From assembly GCF_011392075.1 (NCBI RefSeq), contig NZ_JAAJBV010000007.1:62001-126000 (forward strand): a stretch of DNA of 64,000 nucleotides, in the 5' to 3' direction. A program made the translations under genes and the position numbers. This document shows positions 8,852 to 16,991 of the stretch, one piece after another; position 1 is the stretch's first letter, and each line of letters opens with the position of its first letter. The notes beneath the pieces were generated by a model. It was not told where the DNA came from, did not search any database, and worked only from the letters and a program-made list of their open reading frames with translations. Source of the DNA: Flavobacterium celericrescens. Lineage in GTDB: Bacteria; Bacteroidota; Bacteroidia; Flavobacteriales; Flavobacteriaceae.

Positions 8852-9991
8852 ATGAAAATTCTATTCGTCTCTATACCAAATCATCATTTTTTTCAATGGG
8901 CTAACCAGTTGAAAGATGCTGGGCATGAAGTGCATTGGTTTGATATTACAGATGGTGCAGGTTTTTCTTCAAAAATCAATTGGATTCAACAGCATAATGG
9001 TTGGAAGTTGCGATGGAATTTCCCCGGTCGTTATTTTATAAAACGAAAATTTCCAAGCATTTATCAGTTCATCAATCGATTTAATACACATAAAACAGCA
9101 ACTGTTTTTGATAATTTACTTGCTACCATACAACCCGATGTAATTCACTGTTTTGAGATGAATTTGTCTGGAATTCCAATACTACCTGTTTTAGAAAAAT
9201 ATCCTAATATTCCATTAATTTATTCATCTTGGGGAAGTGATTTGTATGATTTTAAAAGTTTTGGATTAAGTGAAGCTATAGTAAAACAATTTTTACAACG
9301 CGTCGATTATTTGATTACAGACTGTAAAAGGGATTATCAATTGGCACTTTCATACGGATTTTCCAATGCGTTTTTAGGTGTTTTTCCTGGTAATGGAGGT
9401 ATTTTATTTCAGTCAACTTATATTTTGCCTACCGAAGAAAGAGACATTATCTTGGTAAAAGGATATGAAGATGGTGTAGGCAAGGCATTAAATGTCTTAG
9501 AAGCCATACAAGAATTAGGATTGTTTGTTATCCAGAATTATAAAATTGTGGTCTATAGTGCTGATAAAAAAGTGGTGGATTTTATAGCTACATCACGTTT
9601 TTATGAATCAGCAGAAGTGTTTGAGAGAAATCATTATATTCCCAATGAAGCTATATTAGAATTCATGGGAAAATCAGTAATTCATATTGGTAATAGTGTC
9701 TCAGATGGAATGCCTAATTCTTTGTTAGAGGCTATGGGCATGGGTGCATTTCCAATTCAAACGAATCCTGGTGGCGCAACAGAAGAGGTTGTTGAGCACG
9801 GTGTAAATGGTTATTTAATTACTTTTCCAGAAAGTAAATCAGAAATAGCTCATTTGATTAAGAGTGCTTTAACTAACTTGACATTGCGAAAAAAGGCGCA
9901 AGAATATAATGTGTCTTTTATGAATGCGCATTACAATAGAGCTATTTTACAATCAAAAATAGTGGCGTTATATCAAAATTTGTTACCATAA
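8852..9991 (+). CDS. GT4-type glycosyltransferase
   Basis: A 379-residue GT-B protein. The N-terminal domain opens with KILFVSIPNHHFFQWANQL. The C-terminal donor domain contains SDGMPNSLLEAMGMGAFPI then QTNPGGATEEVVEHGVNG, the EX7E-type motif region of retaining GT4 enzymes. There is no signal peptide. It should transfer a sugar from a nucleotide donor to the growing lipid-linked glycan. It sits two bases upstream of another glycosyltransferase in the same operon. Confidence 0.87.
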   Translation: MKILFVSIPNHHFFQWANQLKDAGHEVHWFDITDGAGFSSKINWIQQHNGWKLRWNFPGRYFIKRKFPSIYQFINRFNTHKTATVFDNLLATIQPDVIHCFEMNLSGIPILPVLEKYPNIPLIYSSWGSDLYDFKSFGLSEAIVKQFLQRVDYLITDCKRDYQLALSYGFSNAFLGVFPGNGGILFQSTYILPTEERDIILVKGYEDGVGKALNVLEAIQELGLFVIQNYKIVVYSADKKVVDFIATSRFYESAEVFERNHYIPNEAILEFMGKSVIHIGNSVSDGMPNSLLEAMGMGAFPIQTNPGGATEEVVEHGVNGYLITFPESKSEIAHLIKSALTNLTLRKKAQEYNVSFMNAHYNRAILQSKIVALYQNLLP

Positions 9992-9993
9992 TT

Positions 9994-10872
9994 ATGCAAG
10001 TTTCTTTTTTAATTGTTACTAAAAATCGTCCAGAGGCTTTGGCTTTTACTTTGAATAAGTTGAAAGCTCAAATTGATTTGTCTGTACATGAGGTATTGGT
10101 TTTTATTGATGGTTGTAAAGCGACTGAAGCATTAGTTAGCCAATTTGATTGGGTACAATGGACGATTGCAAAGAAAAGCATTAGTGCTTCACCAGCTCGA
10201 AATGTATTGTATAAAAAAGCTGAAGGCGAAATTTTTATTGGTTTAGATGATGATGCGCATCCTATAACGGCTGATTTTATTACTAAAGTACAAGCGCAAT
10301 TTAATAGTAATGAAACGCTAGGAATTATTGCTTTTCAGGAGATAAGAGGTGTTTATGATGCTGACGAAACGGCTTTGTCTCATTTTAAAGAAAAAGATTC
10401 TTATTTTACAAATGATTTTATTGGTTGTGGTTTTGCAATTAAAAAAAGTGTATATCATCAAACGAATGGTTTTCCTGTGTGGATGACAATATATGGTGAA
10501 GAACCTGCTTTGGCTTTAGAAGTTTTAGATTTAGGTTATACGATATATTACCAAAATGATATTGCTGTTAATCATCGGGTTGATACTAAAAAACGATTGG
10601 GTCAAGGCAGAAACTATTTTCGTTTTGAAAACCAATTTCGTAATAGTATCCGTTTTTATTTGGTGTATTATCCTAAGCCATTTTTAAAAGTAATCAAATT
10701 GTTGGTTCATAATTTAAAAAAATATGGGGTAAAAGATTTTCATTTTTTCAGATTATATGTCAAAGTATTTTTTACTTTTTTGATACAACTATTTTCCATC
10801 TTAAGCTATAGAAAGCCAGTTAAAAAGGAAACATTGCAAAAAAGAAGTCAATTAAAAAGTATGAATTATTAA
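9994..10872 (+). CDS. GT2 family glycosyltransferase
   Basis: A 292-residue GT-A protein. It begins VSFLIVTKNRPEALAFTLNKL, has the ribose/uracil region VFIDGCKATEA, SASPARNVLYKKAEG and the metal-binding IFIGLDDDAHPIT (DDD at about residues 87-89). The IYGEEPALALEVLDLG segment supplies the acidic base region. It resembles rhamnosyl- and galactosyltransferases of surface polysaccharide loci. A gap of 41 bases separates it from the MBOAT module. Donor and acceptor are unknown. Confidence 0.87.
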   Translation: MQVSFLIVTKNRPEALAFTLNKLKAQIDLSVHEVLVFIDGCKATEALVSQFDWVQWTIAKKSISASPARNVLYKKAEGEIFIGLDDDAHPITADFITKVQAQFNSNETLGIIAFQEIRGVYDADETALSHFKEKDSYFTNDFIGCGFAIKKSVYHQTNGFPVWMTIYGEEPALALEVLDLGYTIYYQNDIAVNHRVDTKKRLGQGRNYFRFENQFRNSIRFYLVYYPKPFLKVIKLLVHNLKKYGVKDFHFFRLYVKVFFTFLIQLFSILSYRKPVKKETLQKRSQLKSMNY

Positions 10873-10913
10873 TTTTTTTAGATATTTGAACTTTTTAAAC
10901 CCTAAACTATTCC

Positions 10914-12350
10914 ATGCTTTTTAATTCTATAGACTTTGCTCTTTTCTTTCCATTAATATTTATATTATATTGGTTTTTTACTTCAAAAAGTTTGAAGTGG
11001 CAAAATCTATTATTACTTGTAGCCAGTTATTATTTTTATTCTTGTTGGGATTGGCGTTTTCTTTTTTTACTTGTTTTTTCTACACTATTAGATTATTATT
11101 CAGGTTTGCAAATTGAAAAAAGTGGCTCTGAACGATTGCGAAAGTTTTGGTTTTGGTTGAGTATTGGTATTAACTTAGGTTTTTTAGGTGTTTTTAAATA
11201 TTTTAACTTTTTTGCCAGTTCATTTGCTGATTTGTTTGCTTCATTTGGTTTTCAAATCAACATTTGGTCTTTAAATATTATCTTGCCTGTAGGTATTTCT
11301 TTTTATACGTTTCATGGGCTCTCGTATGTTATTGATGTGTATAAAAAAAGGATTCCTGCAGAGAAAAATTTTGTTGAATACTCCGTTTTCGTATCTTATT
11401 TTCCACTTTTAGTTGCAGGACCTATTGAGCGAGCTACTCATTTATTACCTCAAATAAAAAAAGCACGCAAATTTAATTATTTCCAAGCTGTGGATGGTTT
11501 GCGACAAATATTATGGGGTTTATTTAAAAAGATAGTAATCGCTGATAATTGTGCTGAATATGCCAATTTAGTATTTAATAATTCAGATGATTATTCGGGT
11601 AGTACATTAGTAATGGGAGCTATTTTTTTTACTTTTCAGATTTATGGTGATTTTTCAGGCTATTCTGATATTGCTTTAGGAACCTCCAGATTGTTTGGTA
11701 TTGAATTGTTGAAGAATTTTTCATTCCCATATTTTTCTAGAGATATTGCCGAATTTTGGCGCCGCTGGCATATATCGTTATCGTCTTGGTTTAAAGATTA
11801 TTTATACATTCCATTGGGTGGAAGCAAAGGCGGAAAATGGATGCAAATACGCAACACCTTTGCCATATTTTTAGTAAGTGGCTTTTGGCATGGTGCCAAC
11901 TGGACCTTTATTATTTGGGGATTATTAAATGCAATTTACTTTTTACCCTTATTGTTGTCCAATAAGAACAGAAACCATATTGATATCGTTGCAAAGAATA
12001 GTTATTTGCCTTCAATCAGAGAGTTTTTTGCAATGGCAGTAACTTTTATGTTAACCGTTTTTGCATGGATATTTTTTAGAGCCAATACTTTAACGCATGC
12101 TATTCATTACATAAAAGCTATTTTCACCAAGCAATTGTTTAGCCTTCCTGAGGTAAGACCATCACATGTAATTGCGCTAATTTTTGTTTTTATGTGTATT
12201 GAGTGGTTTGGAAGAAAAAATGATTATGCTTTAGCGACTTTTGGATTGAGTTGGCCAAAAGCTTTTCGTTGGTCATTTTATATGGTTTTGCTAATTGCTA
12301 TTTTTATTTTAGGAACTAAAGAACAAGAATTTATTTATTTTCAATTTTAA
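10914..12350 (+). CDS. MBOAT family membrane O-acyltransferase (AlgI-like), module 1
   Basis: A 478-residue polytopic membrane protein of the AlgI/PatA/DltB branch of MBOAT enzymes. Many hydrophobic helices surround the signatures EFWRRWHISLSSWFKDYLYI (near residue 282) and VSGFWHGANWTFIIWG, whose His (about residue 325) is the invariant catalytic residue. Such proteins move acyl groups across the inner membrane for O-acylation of exported glycans together with an SGNH-type partner. The next gene encodes exactly such a partner. A second copy lies at 16992-18425 with closely matching signatures. Confidence 0.92.
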   Translation: MLFNSIDFALFFPLIFILYWFFTSKSLKWQNLLLLVASYYFYSCWDWRFLFLLVFSTLLDYYSGLQIEKSGSERLRKFWFWLSIGINLGFLGVFKYFNFFASSFADLFASFGFQINIWSLNIILPVGISFYTFHGLSYVIDVYKKRIPAEKNFVEYSVFVSYFPLLVAGPIERATHLLPQIKKARKFNYFQAVDGLRQILWGLFKKIVIADNCAEYANLVFNNSDDYSGSTLVMGAIFFTFQIYGDFSGYSDIALGTSRLFGIELLKNFSFPYFSRDIAEFWRRWHISLSSWFKDYLYIPLGGSKGGKWMQIRNTFAIFLVSGFWHGANWTFIIWGLLNAIYFLPLLLSNKNRNHIDIVAKNSYLPSIREFFAMAVTFMLTVFAWIFFRANTLTHAIHYIKAIFTKQLFSLPEVRPSHVIALIFVFMCIEWFGRKNDYALATFGLSWPKAFRWSFYMVLLIAIFILGTKEQEFIYFQF

Positions 12351-12351
12351 C

Positions 12352-13260
12352 ATGAAAAAGTTTTTACTTAAGCTACTTTTATTTGCGGCTATCTTTTTTA
12401 TAATTGATAAGCTTTTTTATGTTTTTATTCATGTGTCGCCTAATTATCAGGTGGATAACCGAATTGAATTATTATTGCAAGGAAAAATTAATAAAGATAT
12501 CATCGTTTTAGGTTCTTCACGTGGTGCAATGAATATTATTGCAGGTCAAATAGAAAAAGAAACAAAGCAATCAGCTTATAATATAGCTTTCCCAGGTTCA
12601 GATGTGGAATTTCATGAATTTATTTTAAAAACATTATTGAAATACAACAAAAAGCCAAAAACTATAATTTTTGCAGTCGATGAATCGCTTGAATTAATTC
12701 CAACAACTTCAATAACGTATCGTTTGGATAGGTTGTATCCATTGGTAAAATACAATTATATTAATCAGGAATTGATTCGTAGAGGCGATCGAAATTTTAC
12801 CTCTTGGTTTATGTGTTTGTCACGATTGAATAAAACTAATTTTGCGTTAGAACGAAAACCAACAAAATTTGATTCTATACTTCCATGTGGCTCTATGCCA
12901 GTTAATTTTGAAGATACAAAGTATACTAAGCCCTATAAGTATGAAATTCCATCTTATAGTATAGCCAAGGAATCATCAGTTAAAAAAGCGGCATATCAAT
13001 CTATTTTAAAGCAATGTGAGGCTAATAATATTCAAGTCGTTTTTGCCTTTTCACCTAATTTTGTGGCACATAGTAAAGCTTTTGAAAATAGAATCCGCGA
13101 TTTGGCACTTCCTAACTCCAAATTTTTTATTTACGACACTACCAATTCAGTTTATCAAAATAAATTGTATTTTTACGATGAATCGCATTTGAATCAAAAA
13201 GGAGCAGCCATTTTTACAAGTGAGTTGAGTGCTTTTTTAAATCAAATGCCACAAAAATAA
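12352..13260 (+). CDS. Membrane-anchored SGNH-like acyltransferase partner of MBOAT module 1
   Basis: A 302-residue protein with one N-terminal membrane helix (about residues 5-25) and a periplasmic domain. The nucleophile motif is VLGSSRG (Ser56), and the C-terminal block DESHLNQKGA gives Asp276 and His279, so a full Ser-His-Asp set can be seen. It follows the MBOAT gene by one base and is read as the periplasmic enzyme that places the acyl group on the polymer, by analogy with AlgJ/AlgX and PatB. The acyl group is probably acetyl. No biochemical proof can be drawn from sequence. Confidence 0.72.
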   Translation: MKKFLLKLLLFAAIFFIIDKLFYVFIHVSPNYQVDNRIELLLQGKINKDIIVLGSSRGAMNIIAGQIEKETKQSAYNIAFPGSDVEFHEFILKTLLKYNKKPKTIIFAVDESLELIPTTSITYRLDRLYPLVKYNYINQELIRRGDRNFTSWFMCLSRLNKTNFALERKPTKFDSILPCGSMPVNFEDTKYTKPYKYEIPSYSIAKESSVKKAAYQSILKQCEANNIQVVFAFSPNFVAHSKAFENRIRDLALPNSKFFIYDTTNSVYQNKLYFYDESHLNQKGAAIFTSELSAFLNQMPQK

Positions 13261-13270
13261 TTTCAAATAC

Positions 13271-14428
13271 ATGAAAAAAGTAGCCATTATACCACTTCGT
13301 AAAGGTTCGAAAGGGATTCCAGGAAAGAATAAAAAAAAATTATTAGGTCGCCCTTTATTTTCATGGGTTTTGGGCGCAGCTATTTTTTCCGATTTGGATG
13401 AGGTTTATGTGTTTACAGATGATGAAGAGATATTAAATTATGTAGAAAAAGAATATCATTGGACTACAAAAGTAAAAGGATTACTGCGTGATGATGTTAA
13501 TGCAAATGATACCGCATCAACAGAAAGTGCTATGCTTGAATTTGCAGAAAAGATCAACTATAATTTTGATATGTTGTGCTTGTTGCAAGCTACTTCGCCA
13601 TTAACAACAGCTGAAAATATCAATGAAGCCATTGTAAATATGTATGTTCCAAATAATGTTTCTGTATTGTCTGTAGTAAAAACACATCGTTTTACTTGGA
13701 ATTCTGATGGTACTCCTCAAAATTATGATGTTTTTAATCGCCCGCGTCGTCAAGATTTTGATAGTTTATTGGTGGAAAATGGAGCGATTTATATGACTAC
13801 AAAAGATGCTTTTATAAGTTCAAAAAATAGAGTGAGTGGTAAAATTGGTTTGGTTGAAATGCCAGAAGAAACACTTGTGGAAATCGATAGTTTGAGCGAT
13901 TGGACAATGGTTGAGAATTTAGTAGCTGCAAGACAAAAATCGTTAAAAGCACAACAGCGAATCAATTATTTGGTTTTAGATGTTGATGGTGTTTTTACAG
14001 ATGGTTGTGTGTATTATGGTGCTGAAGGCGAGTTGATGAAAAAGTTTGATATGCGCGATGGTATGGGCTTGGAAATTTTGAGACAAAATGGAGTAGAAGT
14101 TGTAGTGATTACTTCTGAAAATTCAGATTTGGTAGCTAAGCGCATGCAGAAATTACAAATTAAGCATACTTTTTTAGGTGTTAAAGATAAATATTCATTC
14201 CTTCAAAATTTTATAGACCAACAACAAACTTTATGGGCTAATTTAGCTTATGTGGGTGATGATGTAAATGATTTGGCAAATCTTTGTACGGTAGGTTGGT
14301 CATTTGCTCCAGCTAATGCCACTGCTGTTGTAAAACAAAATGTAGATTTTACTTTGACTAATAATTCTGCTGATGGTGCTATCAGAGAAGTTTGTGAGTG
14401 GATCATGAAGTATAATGCAAGGTTTTAA
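13271..14428 (+). CDS. neuA: CMP-nonulosonate cytidylyltransferase fused to KdsC-type HAD phosphatase
   Basis: A 385-residue two-domain protein. Residues 1-225 form a NeuA-type cytidylyltransferase: IIPLRKGSKGIPGKNKK binds CTP, and LLQATSPL (105-111) and ENGAIY (169-174) are typical. Residues 232-385 form a KdsC-like HAD phosphatase with all four motifs intact: DVDG (Asp237/Asp239), T281-S282, a Lys at 305/307 and GDDVND (329-334). It would activate a nine-carbon nonulosonic acid with CTP and could remove the 9-phosphate made by the neighbouring synthase. The layout resembles vertebrate CMAS. Which sugar (Neu5Ac, KDN or relatives) is not decided by the sequence. Confidence 0.88.
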   Translation: MKKVAIIPLRKGSKGIPGKNKKKLLGRPLFSWVLGAAIFSDLDEVYVFTDDEEILNYVEKEYHWTTKVKGLLRDDVNANDTASTESAMLEFAEKINYNFDMLCLLQATSPLTTAENINEAIVNMYVPNNVSVLSVVKTHRFTWNSDGTPQNYDVFNRPRRQDFDSLLVENGAIYMTTKDAFISSKNRVSGKIGLVEMPEETLVEIDSLSDWTMVENLVAARQKSLKAQQRINYLVLDVDGVFTDGCVYYGAEGELMKKFDMRDGMGLEILRQNGVEVVVITSENSDLVAKRMQKLQIKHTFLGVKDKYSFLQNFIDQQQTLWANLAYVGDDVNDLANLCTVGWSFAPANATAVVKQNVDFTLTNNSADGAIREVCEWIMKYNARF

Positions 14429-14536
14429 AGACTTCGACAGGCACACTCTGACATTTGAGTTAATTGGTTATATATTTGTGTGAAATTATTTTAGTTTGAC
14501 AGAATAGAAGTTCTTTCTAAACACAATTAACCAAAT

Positions 14537-14562
14537 AATAATCACTTAACATTGTGATTATT
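14537..14562. repeat. 9-bp inverted repeat upstream of neuB
   Basis: AATAATCAC (14537-14545) and GTGATTATT (14554-14562) are perfect inverted arms around an 8-base loop in the 173-base gap between the fusion gene and neuB. No U-tract follows directly, so it is a poor terminator. It lies about where a -33 region would be if TTTCTTTG at 14576-14583 is the -7 box, so it could act as an operator. Purely a sequence observation. Confidence 0.5.
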
Positions 14563-14601
14563 CGATAAAATTATTTTTCTTTGCCTTTCCTTACTAATTG
14601 T

Positions 14602-15483
14602 ATGAAAATGAACACTTATAAAGCCCCTTATGTAATCGCTGAAATTGGTTGTAACCACAAAGGCGAAATGGAAATTGCTAAAGAACTAATCAAAATCGCA
14701 AAGATTTTTTGTAATGCCGATGCAGTAAAATTTCAAAAGCGTAATAATGTAGAATTGCTAACTGAAGAGCAGTATAATGCACCGCATCCAAATCCAGCAA
14801 ACTCTTATGGAGATACTTATGGAGCACATAGAGAGTTTTTGGAATTTGATGTTAATCAACATGCCGAATTAAAAGCCTATTGTGAAGAAATTGGTATTGT
14901 GTATTCAACTTCTGTTTGGGATACTACTTCGGCTAAAGAAATAGCTTCTTTAAATCCTGAATTTATTAAAATTCCTTCCGCCTGTAACAATAATTATGAC
15001 ATGTTAGGTTGGCTGTGTGATAATTATCAAGGTGAAATTCATATTTCTACAGGGATGACTACTAAAGGAGAAGCCGATGATTTGGTTAATTTCTTTACTT
15101 CAAAAGGGCGTAACAAAGATTTGGTGTTATATAACTGTACTTCTGGATATCCAGTTCCTTTTGAAGATGTTTGTTTGTTAGACATTAACTTATTGCTAGA
15201 TAAATACGGAGATAAAGTAAAACATATTGGTTTCTCTGGGCATCATCTAGGAATTGCGGTAGATGTTGCTGCTTACACTTTAGGAGCAAATATTATCGAA
15301 CGCCATTATACTATTGATAGAACTTGGAAAGGTACTGATCATGCAGCATCGTTAGAGCCAGAAGGATTGCGCAAATTATGCCGAGATTTAAAAGCGGTTT
15401 CTAAAGCCTTAACTTTTAAAAGCCAAGATATTTTGCCAATTGAACAGGTACAACGAGATAAATTAAAAAATAAAAAAGTATAA
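14602..15483 (+). CDS. neuB: N-acetylneuraminate synthase family protein (NeuB-like), without SAF domain
   Basis: Begun at ATG 14602 (MKMNTYKAPYVIAEIGCNHKG). An in-frame TTG at 14581 is upstream, but it overlaps a probable -7 box. The TIM-barrel residues of sialic acid synthases are present: EIGCNHKG, DAVKFQKR, KIPSACNNNYDML, ISTGMT and a late GFSGHHLGIAVDVAA segment before ERHYTIDRTWKGTDHAASL. At 293 residues it stops where the usual C-terminal antifreeze-like SAF domain (about 60 residues) would begin. It condenses a hexosamine or hexose, perhaps its 6-phosphate, with phosphoenolpyruvate. With the fusion gene upstream it forms a two-gene nonulosonate module; no NeuC-type epimerase lies in the window. 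Confidence 0.85.
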   Translation: MKMNTYKAPYVIAEIGCNHKGEMEIAKELIKIAKIFCNADAVKFQKRNNVELLTEEQYNAPHPNPANSYGDTYGAHREFLEFDVNQHAELKAYCEEIGIVYSTSVWDTTSAKEIASLNPEFIKIPSACNNNYDMLGWLCDNYQGEIHISTGMTTKGEADDLVNFFTSKGRNKDLVLYNCTSGYPVPFEDVCLLDINLLLDKYGDKVKHIGFSGHHLGIAVDVAAYTLGANIIERHYTIDRTWKGTDHAASLEPEGLRKLCRDLKAVSKALTFKSQDILPIEQVQRDKLKNKKV

Positions 15484-15488
15484 TATTT

Positions 15489-15516
15489 AATCCCTTCGTA
15501 AGAAGGGATTTTATTT
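15489..15516 (+). terminator. Intrinsic terminator after neuB
   Basis: AATCCCTTC (15489-15497), loop GTAA, GAAGGGATT (15502-15510), then TTATTT. A perfect 9-bp stem with a U-rich tail six bases after the neuB stop. It splits the polysaccharide locus into two transcription units; a -7 box follows at 15562. Confidence 0.85.
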
Positions 15517-15561
15517 CTTAGGTGTATTAGTTTTAAAGCCTTATAGAAATGAAATAAATAC

Positions 15562-15569
15562 TATATTTG
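15562..15569 (+). promoter_or_regulatory. Candidate -7 box (TATATTTG)
   Basis: TATATTTG matches the Bacteroidota TAnnTTTG element and lies 11 bases before ATG 15581, right after the neuB terminator. No clear TTTG is seen at the proper -33 distance. If the transcript starts near 15576, the second ATG at 15593 may be the real start. Confidence 0.5.
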
Positions 15570-15580
15570 CTCCCTATTTA

Positions 15581-16987
15581 ATGAATTTAAAAATGAATAA
15601 AAAGGCTTTTATTTTTTTGCCAGATGGTGTGGGTTTGCGCAATTTTGCGTTGACTAATTTTAATACTATAGGAAAAGCTTTGGGCTATGAAATAGTGTAT
15701 TGGAATAACACTCCTTTTAAAATAAAAGATGAATTAGGTTTTGATGAATTAGTTATCGAAAATCAACAATTACATCCTATGACCACTGTGTTTACACGTG
15801 CCCGTAAAAGAAGTGAATTAAATGTTTTTGATAAGAAATTCAAAGAAACAGTCTACAATACTTATAATTTTCCACAATCTTATAAAGGAATAAAAAATGC
15901 TTTTAAAAGTTTGTATGTAGATTTTTTAGTAGCTACAAAATCTTCTGAAAGAGGCGTTGTTTCAATACGTGAAAAAATTAAAAAGTTGGAGCGTTCAACT
16001 GCAAAATATGAGTATTGTAAAAAACAATTATTAGAACATAAGCCGGATATTGTTTTCTGTACGAATCCACGACCTACTCAAGCCATTGCACCAATATTAG
16101 CGGCTCAAGATTTAGGAATTCCAACAGCTTCCTTTATTTTTTCATGGGATAATTTACCCAAGGCAACCACTTTAATCGAGCCTGATTATTATTTTGTTTG
16201 GAGTGATTACATGAAAAATGAGTTACTACAATATTGTCCGTATGTAAAACCAGAACAGGTTTTTGTAACTGGGACACCGCAATTTGAAAGTCATTTTGAT
16301 GTAAGTTTGTTGCAATCGAAAGAAGATTTTTATAATACTCATCATTTAAATTTAAGTACAAGATATATTTGTTTTTCGGGTGATGATATCGTTACCTCAC
16401 CTTTAGATCAATATTATTTAGAAGATTTAGCTGTATCGGTTCGTGAGTTAAACCAACTAGGTTATAATTTAGGCATAATTTATAGAAAATGCCCCGTTGA
16501 TTTTACAGATAGATATGATGCTGTCTTAAAAAAATATGACGATGTTATTATTTCTATTGATCCTTTATGGCGACCAGTTGGAACAAGTTGGAATGAAATT
16601 ATGCCAACTAAGGAAGATTTTGCATTGCAAGCTAATATTTGTCATCATACAGAATTTGTTGGCAACATTGCCTCATCCATGGTTTTTGATTTTGTTGCAC
16701 ATGATAAATCGTGTTTGTTTTTTGATTACGAACAACCGCAATTACAAAAAGGAATTCGTGATATAGGACAAAACTATAAATACATTCATTTCCGTTCAAT
16801 GCCTAATAATGAAGCGGCTTTATTTGTACATAACAAAAAAGAATTAACTACAATTGTAAAAGCTATTTTAGACGAAAATAAATCTAATGTTCCAGTGGGA
16901 AAAAAATGGTTTGATGTGGTTGTAGGAAATGAGCCAACAAAAGCTTCTGAAAATATTTGGGAAGGCATTAATGCAATTGTAAAATAA
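15581..16987 (+). CDS. Putative GT-B glycosyltransferase, adjacent to nonulosonate genes
   Basis: A 468-residue soluble protein with two Rossmann-like halves. The first has ILAAQDLGIPTASFIFSWDNLPKA and YFVWSDYMKNELL. The second has VFVTGTPQFESHFD, then NIASSMVFDFVAHDKSCLFFDY, where an S-S/M-D pattern resembles the nucleotide-binding end of CDP-glycerol and sialyl-type GT-B enzymes. It follows the neuA/neuB pair, so a role in transferring the CMP-activated sugar is attractive but unproven. A second ATG at 15593 would shorten it by four residues. I do not recognise a named family with certainty. Confidence 0.6.
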   Translation: MNLKMNKKAFIFLPDGVGLRNFALTNFNTIGKALGYEIVYWNNTPFKIKDELGFDELVIENQQLHPMTTVFTRARKRSELNVFDKKFKETVYNTYNFPQSYKGIKNAFKSLYVDFLVATKSSERGVVSIREKIKKLERSTAKYEYCKKQLLEHKPDIVFCTNPRPTQAIAPILAAQDLGIPTASFIFSWDNLPKATTLIEPDYYFVWSDYMKNELLQYCPYVKPEQVFVTGTPQFESHFDVSLLQSKEDFYNTHHLNLSTRYICFSGDDIVTSPLDQYYLEDLAVSVRELNQLGYNLGIIYRKCPVDFTDRYDAVLKKYDDVIISIDPLWRPVGTSWNEIMPTKEDFALQANICHHTEFVGNIASSMVFDFVAHDKSCLFFDYEQPQLQKGIRDIGQNYKYIHFRSMPNNEAALFVHNKKELTTIVKAILDENKSNVPVGKKWFDVVVGNEPTKASENIWEGINAIVK

Positions 16988-16991
16988 AAGT

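Noticed and set aside
14581..14601. Upstream TTG start for neuB
   Set aside because: The added residues do not match the family N-terminus, and the codon lies in a probable -7 region. ATG 14602 gives a normal start.
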